Assembly: GCA_944990035.1 (NCBI GenBank)
Contig: CALYLX010000126.1
Span: 3,036,798-3,100,797, forward strand
Length of the DNA: 64,000 bases
Reading direction: 5' to 3'
Origin: Clitopilus passeckerianus
Taxonomy: Eukaryota > Basidiomycota > Agaricomycetes > Agaricales > Entolomataceae
How positions within the stretch are numbered: position 1 is the first letter of the stretch; the number at the start of each line of letters is the position of its first letter. The notes beneath the pieces are model-generated. The model saw only the letters and a program-made list of their open reading frames with translations. It was not told where the DNA came from and made no database searches. A program made the translations under genes and the position numbers. Positions 15,467 to 28,408 of this stretch are shown piece by piece.

Positions 15467-16240
15467 CTAATTGATATTGCGACCTGATGCGAAAAGAACA
15501 GTAGCGACGGCACAGATTTCAAGGAAGCCAGGTCGCATGAGTTCCGACGAGATATACAAGACTGTCTCCTGGTCCCCGATTACAATCTTTGCAATAGGAT
15601 CCCGTGAGGTTTGCTGGAATAACTGCTCCAATGTTAGAACTAGGACTAGACTTAACCACTGGCTTGGGACTTACGCCGATAACATTCCTCTTCCAAACCC
15701 AGCAGTACCTGGTACCGAGGATATCCATAAACCGAGCGCTATCAAGGGTGTAAGTAAGCCATTTCTGGCTGATGAAGCAGAAACGTACCCTCCGTTAGGC
15801 GAGACGGGTAGCCACTGCTGAGTGGTCTGCCTTTCTATTATTCCCTCCAGCTCAACAAATGCTGGGCGGTGCCAGCCAATGGCTCCAGCAGTCCTTCCGT
15901 TCGGCTTCTGGAGAGTAGTAAAACCAGGCGTGTTGGGATTTGATATGACCTTCAGAACTCGTTCTCGTCTTTGAAGGTTGAAAACCGAGCAGTTGGTGAT
16001 GTCAGGAGCGAATTCAGTGAACTGGAACCCGAAGAATTGAGGTGCAGGTTGTAGACCTGGAACAGGGCTGCCAAGATAGCTTTGACCCTGATACCCGTTC
16101 GAGGTTGAGATATAATGATTCTGTTGCAGGTGCTGTTAAACAGGGTTTTCGATCGAAAACCAGGCAATACATACCTCGAGAGCATTCGACGACGAAGTGA
16201 AGTCGAAGGATGAGTAGGCCATGAAGTGGGTGTGGGACAT
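15467..16240 (-). CDS. DUF6593 domain protein
   Basis: Small protein of the DUF6593 family, which is expanded in Agaricomycetes and of unknown function. The model begins MSHTHFMAYSSFDFTSSSNALE. After an intron of about 54 nt (GTATGTATTG...CTGCAACAG) it reads YHYISTSNGYQGQSYLGSPV and a Pro/Gly/Phe-rich part. It continues with the beta-strand domain: FTEFAPDITNCSVFNLQ, VLKVISNPNTPGFTTLQ, TAGAIGWHRPAFVELEGI, SRYMDILGTRYCWVWKRN, SRDPIAKIVIGDQETVLYIS. The end is the family's hallmark helix, SELMRPGFLEICAVATVLFASGRNIN, directly before the stop at 15467. The domain resembles the tubby-like/scramblase fold; that comparison is from family knowledge. Three to four introns. Confidence 0.8.
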
Positions 16241-18776
16241 GAAGAGGCCGTTGAGGATCGAGGAGGATATGTGAGCACAAGCAAGTTGAGAGGACTGGGC
16301 GGAGGACTCAGCGGCTTATATATGCCTGTACGTGGTACACCAGCATCCACGAACGTCGAACCTATTCTCAGCCACGCCCATAACGTTGACTCGTGATTAC
16401 GTTGAGCAAGCATGCAATGCATTGCTTAACCAGTCAAGACATCGCAGTTGAAGGTGATCGTCGGACTGCATCTGGCCCGTTTCCCGAAAGTAGAGAGGCC
16501 AAAGGGTCGGTTGGCGCGTAGCTGCACTCAAACTCATACACCCCTAAGAATTACGCATCAAGCGCCGGATTTGTCTATACCTATATCGCCACCTGCTATT
16601 TCTCTCTTTGGAAGGCCTTGTTTCTCGCTCAGTATGAGGAGCGTGTCATTGGTTTCACGGTGTTTATGCCCATTGTCGCTGATCGTTTTCAACATTGAAT
16701 CTGGCAATCTTATCGAAGCAATACTCAGCTGGCGACCAGGTAGGATCGATCGCTCGAGAGCAATTTGTCTTAACAGAGAGTGTCTAGCATGTCGGTGATG
16801 AGATGAAGACGCGCAAGCTACGTTGAGCTGGAGTCTTCGAGGAGCATTATCGTTGAAAAGGCAGTTGATCGGATCATCGCCTCACCGGCAATGATTCAGA
16901 GCTCTTCGGCAACTCCTGCGGCAATGTATCGTTCATGCGCAGCGTTTGGGAGACACAACAACTTAATTTCGTCCACATGCCAGGATCTCATAAAATTAAT
17001 TCCTATTAAAGGAAGACTCAGCCGAGGTGAATATGCTCGTCGGTAGAATGGCACAGCCAAGGGCCACACAAACGTGAAAGAAGTAGATCATGATCAAAAG
17101 TATCCAATCAGGGCCGATGTAGCATCAGAATAACGTCTGAGGTCTTGGGTGAAGACACTGAATAGTGCGCAAGCCGAGCGCAAAGATAAGCAGGTTTTCC
17201 CGGAGGAAGAGTCTATACAGTAGGCAGATAGGTGTGAATATGTTACGCCTTCGCATCTGGGCAGAGCCTGTCCAACTCGTAAGGCTTGAGGTGAGGTATT
17301 ATCCAGTGATGGGCAGAAATTTCATTGATGATGAGAATCTGAACTTTGACCTCACTAGATTTTACGGTATCCTTAAAGATTTTTAACTGAGAGTGTTTAG
17401 CGATCTCTCCTTCGACCGGGCCCGGGTGTAGCATACCCGTCCAGCAAACTTATTATCCTAGATTCCAGTCAAAGACAGCACACCGACCTTGAAGCCTGCA
17501 CCAGTACGCCATCACAGTGCCTCTCAGTTGAGATTATATTCAGACCTACTCCTTTATGACGCCGCCATATGAGCGAATCAGGTACGGAGCCAATCTTGAA
17601 TAGCATTCACGATCCGCGTGGCAAGTCGAAGCGCGCCCAGGTGAACTCTCACCAGAGTCACCGCCATCCTACTTCAAGTGCCCTCACCAACCTCCGTTCC
17701 CTGAGGAGCTTGACCGGTATTGGTGACGCGACACCGATGCATGAACTCAGGACCTGAACGACGGATCGAGGACGTGAGCCATCACCTGCTCAGTGCCGAG
17801 TCATAAAGATAACTCGAAAGAAATGGAGCCAAAGCGAAGTCCTGGCGGAGAAATGGCTTGGGTAGGATAGGATTGTATATTGCAGTAGCAAAGTCCCTAG
17901 GCAATACAGAGAAGATTTCAAGCGCAACGAGCAAAAAGTGTTGCTTGGGAAAACCAAAGTAAAAGAAAGAACAAGATGTGATGATTAGTACGGGCGAGAT
18001 ATGCGCGCCATCGAAATCAAGAACGGTATGTGCAAAGTGGAACAAATGTAAGTGGGTGGGTATCTTTCGGAAGAACTGTTGAACAAATGACAGGGAAAAT
18101 GGAGGGTAAGGAGTTAGAGAGTGCGTAGAGGGGAGTTATAGGTAGTACAGAGTAATAGCACATACAGACTCGACATTCAAGGGGCATACAAGGGAGTGAA
18201 TATAGCAAAGCACCGCGCCTCAGATCACAATCAAAAGCCTTCGCCGGGGGCCCTCATACATCCACAGTCACTGTCATATGATATCATCCACTAACGAGGA
18301 TGACATTGATGACAGCGAGCAGCACCGGTGGTGCTTGGAGGACATGTTCCGTCGTCGCTGTAGATGATCATCAGGAAATGCACCGGTGATACGTGATGCG
18401 TCTCCCATAATGATCATCATCAAAGTCACCACCGACGTTCCTCAGGCAGAGGGCGGGTGAAAAGGCGAAGGTGTGAAGAGCAGAGGCTTCAGGAGGTGAT
18501 GGCGCAGGCAGTGCATAAATATGTATAAGAAGAGGGATATTTGGGAATATTAAAGCAGATATACGAGCACAGGCGGAAGGGGGAGCGTGACGGTATGAGA
18601 AAAGGTGTGAACATCACAGGTCAAAGACAACGAGATGAGGAGGAAGGAAGTGTCTTGGCAAGGATCCATGCGAAAGTGAAAGAAGGTAAAGTTTTTGGCC
18701 ACCTGCACAAGATGGCAAATTTCCGAAATTCCAGATGGTTTCCTTTTATGGTAATCGTAAATCCGGTCGTCAGCGT
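16241..18776. other. Long intergenic stretch (2.5 kb) without a supported gene
   Basis: Several short open frames (16448-16798 plus, 17165-17386 plus, 17782-18045 minus, 18541-18822 plus) have no recognisable domain, no good codon pattern and no matching exons. The 17.5-18.5 kb part is rich in short purine tracts. It includes the promoter of the DUF6593 gene and the 3' region of the membrane-protein gene at 18777. I see no transposon ends or RNA genes. Confidence 0.4.
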
Positions 18777-20360
18777 TTACTCATTTGCGACCTGCAAGTT
18801 GAGTCAGCATGAAATTCTGTGAGAGTCTCGAATTTACATACCCTCAGAACTCTTGGTCCTCGGTTCGTGTCATCTTCTCCGTCGCTTTCCGCGTCTCCGA
18901 CGACATGTTGTGGATGTCCATGTCCAGACCGAGAATGCTGGTCGCCAGCGTATCCGCCGTAGGGATCTTCTTGATCATAAGCAAGCCCATAGGATTCTTG
19001 GTGTGGCATGGGAGGCGCCGCTGCACTACTGGGGTAATTGGCGCTGGGAGTCGTGTAGACGCTTGCACTGTTGCCGCTCTCTGCAGATCTATTGCCAGCA
19101 GAATTGTTTCGTTGAGGTCCGGTATAGGCAAGCTGAGATTCGGGTTGGTGGTTCAGCGAAATTCCCCGTTGAACACCTGCTGCGCCAGCCGCGGCTGTTG
19201 CACCGTTACCAGCACTGTTCATTCCAGCAGCGTCGAGCAAGTCGTACTCTGGGCTCCCGGGTCCGTGTTGGTATGCTCCTCCTCCAGCAGCACCGTATGC
19301 GGTATTGTTGTTATAACCTCCGTAATTTTGCTGTTGGCTATAGCCGGGACCAGCGAAGGCAGCATAAGGAGCAGAACCTTCGGTCAAGCCAGCAGCGAAG
19401 TTTCCGGGGTCACGGGTGCTCCTTGCACGAGCGACGCCAACACCTGCAGCTCCAGCAGCTGCGCCGGTGGCCGCAGCACCATATGGGTTATACAGCTCGC
19501 CTGGAGCACCTCCAGTTGTATGGCCACCCATATCGCGCATGTTGTAGGATTCGCCGGTCGACATGGGCGGCTGAGAGTATGTTCCATGGGACGAAACGTC
19601 CGAGTAAGGTCCAGCATTGCCGTATGCTCCACCGTGGTTATAATCTCCTGTACCGTGATTATAATCGTCGTAATCCCCTCGTCCGCCATAACCAGCAGCA
19701 ACAGCACCACCTGGACGATAATTATCATCGTCGTCATCCAAGAAGACAGGTGCAGGTGCTTTGGCAGCTTCTTCCGCTGCCTCCGCAATTTCTTGGTCGA
19801 ACCGTTTGGCCCGTCGTCGCCTGATGATATTGGTCACAAGAGCGATGATTATTGCTAGAGCCACAAGGCCAACGACGGTGAAAACGCCAGCTACTGCTCC
19901 TGTGTTATCAAAGAACCTAGTTTGACACATTAGAACCGAGATACACATTGATGAAATCGGAGAGACTTACCCTTTATCTTTGCCACCATTCGCTCCGCCT
20001 GAGATTCCAGTGTTGGTTGGAATGGGCGTAACCGTGGTTTGTGAAGTTATAGTAACGATATTACTAGAACTGGTAGTCAGAGAGGTGGTTGGGGACAGGG
20101 TAGGCGTTGGGGTTGGGGTTGGGGTTGAGGTAGTGGAGGGAGGTGTGCTAGTAGTACTTGGTGGGGTGGGTGTCTCGGATGTAGAGGTATCGGGGGGAGG
20201 TGTGGTAGAGCTTGATGTTGAGGACGACGATGAGGAGGATGAAGACGACGAAGACGAGCTCGTCGTGGTCGTGGTGGCTACCCCAGATGTTAGTCTTGTT
20301 CCGTAGAAATGAATGATTGGGCTTACTAGTAGTATCGGGGGGTGGAGGGGGCGGATCCAT
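18777..20360 (-). CDS. Ser/Thr-rich single-pass membrane protein
   Basis: Uncharacterised Agaricomycete type of surface or sensor-like membrane protein. Exon 1 is tiny (MDPPPPPPDTT). After an intron (GTAAGCCC...GGGGTAG) comes a run of Thr and Ser (about 60 residues including PTPTPTPTPT), then TPIPTNTGISGGANGGKDKG. A single membrane helix follows (AVAGVFTVVGLVALAIIIALVTNII) with a stop-transfer RRRRAKR. The cytosolic tail of about 300 residues is rich in Gly, Tyr, Ala and Asn (YGGRGDYDDYNHGTGDYNHG, SYGLAYDQEDPYGGYAGD). A last intron (GTATGTAAATTC...CTTGCAG) gives VLRVANE and the stop at 18777. The layout is like Mid2/Wsc-type wall sensors, but no signal peptide precedes the Ser/Thr-rich part, so topology is uncertain. 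Confidence 0.7.
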
Positions 20361-20576
20361 GGCTAGTTATTAAATAAGAATAAAGGAGCGGTGTATCCGC
20401 GACGGTGAGCGGAGGTCTGGTCGAGGAAGATGATGAGCAAAGGCTTGTTGGCGACGACGACCAAGGAATGGAAAGCCAAGGACTCACATCAAAAAATGTT
20501 CTCACAGTCGATCAAGTTACTTACGTAATCGCCGCTGAACTAAAAGCTGACAAAAATGTATCCGCTAGGCTTTTTT

Positions 20577-20647
20577 GACCGAGACAGGGGTCGAACCTGC
20601 AATCTCCTGATTCGTAGTCAGACGCGATGCCATTTCGCCACACGGCC
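20577..20647 (-). tRNA. tRNA-Arg (anticodon ACG), intronless
   Basis: Cloverleaf of 71 nt. Anticodon stem TCTGA/TCAGG encloses loop CTACGAA with anticodon ACG. T-arm is GCAGG-TTCGACC-CCTGT. The 5' strand GGCCGTG pairs with 3' CTCGGTC apart from one U-U opposition at the sixth pair. A short T run follows at about 20571-20576 on the same strand, as expected for Pol III termination. Confidence 0.85.
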
Positions 20648-21868
20648 TTGAAACGCCTTACCGCAGTGGCCTCCACAGAGCTGGGGACCTTTAGAATGCT
20701 GCTTGTAGCAACCTTGTTCCCGAAAAGCGGGCAAGGTGTTTAAGAACTAGGTCGGATATTAGGGTGGCCGACGTTTTGGGAGCATTTCCCGCCCTACTCT
20801 GCGTTTAATCACGGAATTGGTGCTCAAAACCGGATCATCGATTACTCCCATTCAACGGCGATACCCAGCGCTCTGATTGAATGGGGTCGTGGCTTTGGCC
20901 TTGGGCACTCGAACCGATGTCATGTGTTTCTGCCACTTAAAGCGACTTTCTGCCTCGTACCGTCGACGAATATCGTAACTTTACATTCGCACTGCCAAAG
21001 TGGCTCTAGAAAACGGGAAACCCCGCAACCATGTGGAGATCCACGACTTCATCATGATGTGATTTAACTAGCCACGGCCCACGGGACGGTCACTTCAGCG
21101 GGCTTCTCGTCTGGATCTAGTTTAACGTGGCCTCCCCTCCACTCCAGGGCGACATTAGTGAATCTACACATCAGCATCCGTTGACGGTGAAATAGACCCT
21201 TCAGTACTCAGTCATATGTACATGGGATTGCCAGTTAGCGTCATGGCTCTGGAATCAACTACTATTTGACTCACAGGCTGGGTATGTTTTACAGCTCAAC
21301 GACCACACAGAAGAGAAAAGCTCCTTACGGGTACCTCGGATGACAGCCAGATGATCACCAAGGCGAGCATCTAGCGTGAAAGGTTACTTGCATCTTGACC
21401 TCTGGCTACTGGCGACGGTATCAAAGCATCCTCGTGCTCTCCATCCTTAACCGAGCCGTAGATTATCATACGCTACGGCGCCGACTGGGTAGCCTAAACC
21501 TAACCTTGAGCTGATAATTCCGTAGAAAAGACCTTCACCTTAAATTATTCATTCGTCTGGCTTCTTCGTCTTCGCTACACCCAGCATGGTTTCTCACCTG
21601 AACGTAATCTACTTCGAAGATGTACTATGAAAAGGATCCTCCATCGGAGCTAACTTTCCGTCACCTCGCCTTCCGACTCTAAAGTCGATCTGCTTCGATG
21701 ACAACTGCCTGACACAGGCCTGACAGATCCTCTCTTGCCTCAACAACACACCTCGATCGAACCACCCTGTTGCTACTCTCTGGTAAGAAGCTTGATCTCT
21801 TGGAGAGGATCCCGCTCGTCAACGAGCCAACCATACAGCGAACATGAGGTGATAACTCATCGTGGAGG
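20648..21868. other. Intergenic stretch upstream of the CBM19-like gene
   Basis: No gene found. The first part flanks the tRNA. The last 400 bp become pyrimidine-rich and lead into the TATA box and leader of the secreted-protein gene. Confidence 0.4.
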
Positions 21869-21875
21869 TATAAAA
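21869..21875 (+). promoter_or_regulatory. TATA box of the secreted CBM19-like gene
   Basis: TATAAAA about 175 bp upstream of ATG 22051, followed by a long CT-rich leader (tracts such as CCTCCTCACTTCACTTCACT at about 21896-21915). A strong TATA box plus a CT-rich leader is typical of highly expressed fungal genes. Position and sequence are seen; expression level is inferred. Confidence 0.6.
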
Positions 21876-22050
21876 CCCTCGAGGCTCAAGCTTTTCCTCC
21901 TCACTTCACTTCACTTTCTTACATTTCTACTTCGTTCCGCTTCTTCAAAGAGCCTAGTGCTCCTTTTTCTTCTTTGACTTTAACATCACACCCTTCGTTC
22001 TTCCAACTTCCTAATCCTACTCTTATTCATCCTCTTAATCATATTCCAAC

Positions 22051-23244
22051 ATGGTCCGCCTCGCGCTCGTTCTCCCTGCTCTAGCTTCCTTCGCTTGTGC
22101 CGCTCCTCTCCATAAGAGAATCGCTCAGGTTATCTCTGACGCCACCAAAGACTGGGAACAGGCTTGTGTATGTCCACTTAATTTTATCCCCTCATGTCTC
22201 CCATCTAATTCAAGCCCCTTCATGTCTAGCTCGCTGCCGGTGGAGCTGGCAAATGCAACCCCATCTCTCAAACCGCATTCACCAGTCTTCTCGCAGCGGG
22301 GAAGAACTGCGACCAACAAGACGCAGCAGATCAAATGATCGATCTCGCAAAGAGCCTCAACAACGACTCAGAGATGATCAGGCTCGCCCAGTTATTTGTC
22401 CAACAGCCTAGGAACGCTGTAAGCCATCTCCGCTCCCCACTCTATGGAATAAATTATCTCATCCGTGACTCAAGCCCGATCGACTTCAAGTCCCTTACTG
22501 TCAGACGGCACCTAAGAATGCGGAGCTCAACGGATTGTTACATTGCCAATTCACGGGTTCTGACTTCACCAAGTTCAGCGGTGACCAAACTGGAAATCGC
22601 CCCTCTGGGTGTAAATGCCCTGAGCCCACCTGGATCGTGTCCCGCGAAGACGGACGGTCCTGTTCCGGATGGTGTACACCGTAACACGCTTGCCAAGAGT
22701 CCTGGTGTTGGAGGGTAAGTCTCTTTCCCATTGGTATAGTGTATGTTACCGACGTTGCTATAGGGCCACTGCACCTCCCGCAAGTAACGGCTCATCTGCT
22801 CCATCGGTCCCTGCGCCCCCAAAGACTGACGTCAATGTTGTCGCTGCACCTGCGGCAGGCGACAAGAGCTTTACTCTCCGTAAGTTCCGAGTCCTCACTC
22901 AATCCACATATCCTTTCGTAATTAACCTATCCCCCTCAGAAAATGGCGAAGACGCGAAAGCACTCAACGCCAAATTCGCTGGTCTGACCGCTGCTTCCGC
23001 CTGCACTGACGGCGAGCAAGCATGTGTCGCCGGTGGATTCGCCCAGTGCGTTGGTGGAAAGTTTGCAATCACTCAATGTGCTGGTGGTACTGTCTGCGCT
23101 GCTCTTCCTTTGGTGAACAAGGCCGGAACTGTGAGTCATTCTATTAGTTCGTATTGGCAAAGGGCTGATTAACAAATTCTTGCAGTCCATTACTTGTACC
23201 ACCCAGCCGATGCCGATGCTCGGATAGCCGCTACGGGTGCATGA
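22051..23244 (+). CDS. Secreted protein with C-terminal CBM19-like chitin-binding module
   Basis: Signal peptide MVRLALVLPALASFACAAP followed by a dibasic site (HKR). The mature N-terminal part holds regular Cys residues (DWEQAC, GGAGKCNPIS, AGKNCDQQDAADQM, NGLLHCQFTGSDFTKFSGDQ). A Pro/Ala/Ser linker (APPASNGSSAPSVPAPPK) leads to the module KLNAKFAGLTAASACTDGEQ-ACVAGGFAQCVGGKF-CAGGTVCAALPLVNKAGTSITC, which fits CBM19 chitin-binding domains. Introns use GTATGTCC...TCTAG, GTAAGCC...TGTCAG, GTAAGTC...CTATAG, GTGAGTC...TTGCAG. The frame is broken twice with no intron to explain it: near 22605-22615, between GCKCPEP and PGSCPAKTDG, and near 23210. As read the last exon stops at 23227, but the family-like end ADADARIAATGA lies in another frame and stops at 23244. 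Two breaks suggest sequencing indels or a pseudogene. Confidence 0.65.
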
Positions 23245-23400
23245 GGGGATGGATATGTATGATGTAGTTGTACCTTTGTATTCGATATTACTCAGGAATG
23301 CACGACGATGTTAAAGTCAAAACCGAAGATCTAGAGATTCTCTACTATCTGTGAAGAACATCATCTCAAGGTAACCCTCAATCTACTACTAGCAGGAACT

Positions 23401-24759
23401 CTAAATCCCGTACACCGACTTCGCATTCTCTATCGACTCCTGCATAACCCTATCGGCAGTCCAGCCCTCTCCAGCAACATTCGCCACGAACTGGGCCGTC
23501 CAAGGCACCATAGCCGTGTGACAGATCGGGAGTCTACCCTTCATGTCTTTGAGTGATTCGTAGATGTTCCCCGGAACCATATAAGGTGCGTCGGTCTCTA
23601 AGACGATTCGCAGAGGAGCCTCGGGGTTCGCGGCGACCATGTTACGGATGACGTTCGAGGTGTTCTCGTTAGAACCGTAGGTAATGACACCTTTGGGATA
23701 TAGTTAGAGTCAAGCCCGGATAAGAGTGGGACGAGAAAGGCGTACCAGTGATGCCAATGAACAGGTTAGGGAAATGTTCAAGCAGACGTCCAGCGAACTC
23801 AGGCGTATCCGTGAAACAGTGTATATGGATCTGTTGAGACATCAGTTTAGAAACTGCGCCTGGAATGCTGAGAGACGAAAGCTAACCTTGTGATCCTTCG
23901 GTACTTCCTCCTTCAGAATCCTCTCGGTATCCTCTTCTGCTTCTCGGGTATGGATAGTCAAGGGCTTGCCTAACCTCACCGCATGTCGGAGCTGGCGTGC
24001 GAAGACTTCGCGTTGAATCTCCCTCGGGGAGAGGTCGTAGTGGTAGTCCAGTCCCATCTCGCCCCAGCTCACGCATCGGGGATGCTCCATTGCTTCAAGC
24101 CTGAAGGAACGTCAGATGCTTCCCGTAGATGATCGGCGACAGCTACTCACAAGTCTTTCTCTACCTCGTCGTTGTAAGATTTTGCTTCGTGTCTGTTAAC
24201 AAGAAAGTATGAGCTTTTTCAAAGGGCGTGTGATTTGGAAGATTTACGGGTGAACACCTAGGCCACACGGATGTTAACTAGCTGTTCGGCGACCAGTGCA
24301 AACAGGAAACACACCTATAGCAAACCAGTATTCTATTCCGTTCCATTTTGTCCGTCTATCTTCTTCGTTTATAGCACTGTCTGCGAACTCCTTGTACAGA
24401 GCCTTCCGCACTGGAGCTTCGCACCAGACATCCACAATGGATGTTACGTTCCGGCCCTCGTACATCTTCCTGGCAAACTCGAAGGCATCCAGAAGCTTTC
24501 CTTCCTTGTATCTTGTACGGTAGAATTCGTATGTTGCGGCTAAGTGCGTATGTGTGTCCACGATCGGTAATGTCGATGGTGGTGTTGGCAAGTAAAGGTT
24601 TTCTTCAGGAGGCGTGCGTGATTTGCCTTTACCCATTTTGCGTGATTTCTGCGTGTTTGAAGAGGCAGGTGTTGAATAATGTAGATATCTCGAAATTGGG
24701 CCAAGTGATATACCGGGATTACGACACGCCGGAAGCGCTTGAATGAGTCGAAGTGACAT
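23401..24759 (-). CDS. TatD-family metal-dependent hydrolase
   Basis: TatD-type amidohydrolase-fold enzyme; family members are Mg-dependent 3'-5' DNA exonucleases or deoxyribonuclease-like hydrolases. The first metal site is DTHTH, residues about 68-72. Then come ARKMYEGRNVTSIVDVWCEA, WFAIGV-HPHEA, SWGEMGLDYHY with the Glu ligand, RLGKPLTIHTREAEEDTERI with a His ligand, HIHCFT with a His ligand, and RIVLETDAPYMVP with the final Asp. The end is SIENAKSVYGI. The first 40 residues (MSLRLIQALPACRNPGISLG...) are basic and Ser-rich and could be a mitochondrial presequence; an alternative start is MGKGKSRTPPEENLYLP. About five short introns. It is longer than bacterial TatD, as is usual for fungal homologues. 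Confidence 0.85.
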
Positions 24760-24956
24760 GAACCGGTTCAGTTGGCTGTATTTGCTGATGTTGAGTCAGG
24801 CTCTGTACAGTTTTTTGGCTGTTCAGGATTGTCAATGTCAAAGTGATATATATCTTCGGCCGCGGGGAGGAAGAAGGTGGAAGTACAGGTTCAAATGGTG
24901 CGGTCTCGTTGGAGGATTCAAAACTACGTCAGGGCCGAAAATAAATCAAAAATATT

Positions 24957-25038
24957 GTCCCAGGGAGGATTCGAACTTCCGGCTTCTCGGAGCTAGCAAT
25001 GCCACAACGAGATGATTTAACCACTAATCGACAAGGAC
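24957..25038 (-). tRNA. tRNA-His (anticodon GTG) with an 11-nt intron
   Basis: 82-nt gene. Anticodon stem TCTCG/CGAGA. Reading the loop up to position 37 gives TTGTGG, so anticodon GTG. The intron CATTGCTAGCT then sits at the canonical 37/38 position before the last loop base C. T-arm is CCGGAAGTTCGAATCCTCC-like, with normal TTCGAAT. Acceptor GTCCTTG/CTGGGAC has one U-U opposition, as in the tRNA-Arg of this window. The His identity depends on the intron position. Confidence 0.65.
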
Positions 25039-25415
25039 TTGCCAGATTAGAAATAAACAGCCAATAAGAGGCGTAGCATTACTTTCGCTTCCCATGTCCT
25101 GTCAACCTGCTCGGTGTTTCCTCGCCTGGGATGATCTCCATCAACGAGATCGTTGTAACCGTGACGACGTGAGCTTGTTGGCGTCTGAGTTTCAAAGCGT
25201 AATCGAGTCACGAGACTTGGGGCCATGGCAGCTTTGGAATTTCCTTCTCCTTCAAGGTTTAGCCACTCGACCACCCTTCCCTCCTAAACCTTTGCCTTCA
25301 CGCTTTCGCGCCCCTAACTGTGCTATCTATTGCTTAGAACATATATCTATTGTCACGAACTCATCTCTGAACGACGTCTGAAGCGTCCCTTGCTTCATTT
25401 TCTTACCTGGACATC

Positions 25416-26439
25416 ATGACCTCAGTCCTACGACCCTATTCAAACTCTGAACAGTCTCGTGCTGCCCAGCGGAGGCAGCGACTTCTCGAGATTGAAAATG
25501 AGCAGCGCATGGAAGAAGCGGAAGCTCTCAAAATTACACCGGTTCGTCTTTTTCTCCTTGCTGAGAAACGTCTCCCATTGCTTACTTACGCCACATAGGA
25601 GCAACGTCAGATACTTTTCCAGTCTTTCCAATCCGTCAAGGTCGAGTTCAGTGACCTCGATGGCCTATCATGGAGGGTATGTAATATCGAATGCCGAGCG
25701 TGTATTGTGCCTAACAGCGCTCGTGTAGGATGTCAAGATGCCATGGTCCCCACCAGGGCTACCTCCGACCTGCACTATTCCTCCGTCTTTCCGCGCTCAA
25801 TCCTTCGCGTCTCTCAGCGAGCTGGAATACATGGAGCCTTCTCTCACGGAGCAGGCTCTGTCTGTGTTGACCAACAACACCCAGTGGTCATCACCCACAC
25901 TTGAGGGCACCATCCGTGGCGCGTCCCCTAAAACTCGACCGCGCTTGAGCTCCCAATTTCGTTCAAGTCATTCTGCCCCCGTGGTCACAACCCTATCCAC
26001 CCTATCCGTTCCTTCAAAGCGCTCATCATCCCCCACTGATGGTGACGCCGAAACAGCACATGTTTCCAAATCTCCTCGGTCTATGCCCGCGGAGTCACCT
26101 GCCATACCTGCGACACCCCTTTCTACCTCCCAGGACTACGAGTCAGACTCAGACCGCACCATCTGCGGTTCAAGCGATGAAGAGCTAGCACCTACTTCTC
26201 CCCGTCGGGAACGAAAGAAGACACAGAAAGGCCGGCGGTACAGCAAAACCCACCGAATTGCCGCCGCCACCACTCGCCGAATCACCACCGCCGAGCCTAC
26301 CTCCGCAGCGCCCACCACTTCGGGCCTCAGTGGACCATCATCACCTTTGACTCCATCAACGACTCTATCATCAGGGGCTTCAAGAGTTCCCTTCCCTTTC
26401 TTGGGTTCGCATCCCAATACCACAACAGCTAGCAACTAG
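25416..26439 (+). CDS. Ser/Thr/Pro-rich hypothetical protein
   Basis: Not recognised. Exon 1 encodes a charged helix (YSNSEQSRAAQRRQRLLEIENEQR) likely to form a short coiled coil. Introns GTTCGTC...CACATAG and GTATGTAA...GTGTAG give EQRQILFQSFQSVKVEFSDLDG and then a long low-complexity tail: DVKMPWSPPGLPPTCTIPP, ELEYMEPSLTEQALSVLTNN, SDRTICGSSDEELAPTSPR, a basic stretch RRERKKTQKGRRYSKTHR, and a Ser/Thr/Pro-rich end. The basic run could be a nuclear localisation signal. The leader before the ATG is CT-rich. Clear introns and a preserved frame support a real, probably disordered, regulatory protein. Confidence 0.6.
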
Positions 26440-26802
26440 CCCACACTGCATATCATCTCCGCCACTAACCGGAGCAACAACCATACATCCACACATTCAT
26501 TCCTGTATTGCTTTCACACTATCCGTCCTATCGCTCTTTGTCCTTGCTCCTGCTCTCTTGTACTCTTACCCATACCTATCACGACACGCTCTCTACCTAT
26601 CAAAACCCGTGTATTTTATAGTCTCCGTCTTGTTGACCTGGATCTCATATCTTATATACCTCATTTATTCCGTACTATTTTTCGACTCTTTCCTCCAAAA
26701 TTCTTGGCTAGCGTATACATATAAACATTAGATATATATTTCCCCATAACGATGGTAGTAGATTTTGGAGGTGGTTATAGAACACATGAATATCAGATAT
26801 TG
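26440..26802. other. Convergent intergenic region
   Basis: 3' regions of the Ser/Pro-rich gene and thiolase copy 1. CT-rich then AT-rich; no gene seen. Confidence 0.4.
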
Positions 26803-28191
<1,389 letters not shown>

Positions 28192-28408
28192 GGTGGTGAT
28201 TGAGAACGAGGACTGGCTGGTCCGGTTATATGATCGTTGGGACCGGGAACTAAGCTAGCCGGTTCCCCACACCCTTTCCCCAAAATCGCAAAAACCTTTC
28301 AAGTTCAAGTGATGACTGCACCCGCAGTGCATCCGGCCAAGATGAAGGCGCTTCAACTTTAGTCAGACTATGCTATTTTACACCTATTCCTGATTACTAG
28401 GAAGTAAA

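Noticed and set aside
18809..19858. 349-codon and 323-codon plus-strand frames
   Set aside because: Antisense shadows of the Gly/Ser-rich tail of the minus-strand membrane protein, which has matching introns and a clear helix.
8426..23244. Biosynthetic or wood-decay gene cluster linking the AA9 and CBM19-like genes
   Set aside because: They are 12 kb apart with unrelated housekeeping genes between; no shared regulation is visible.
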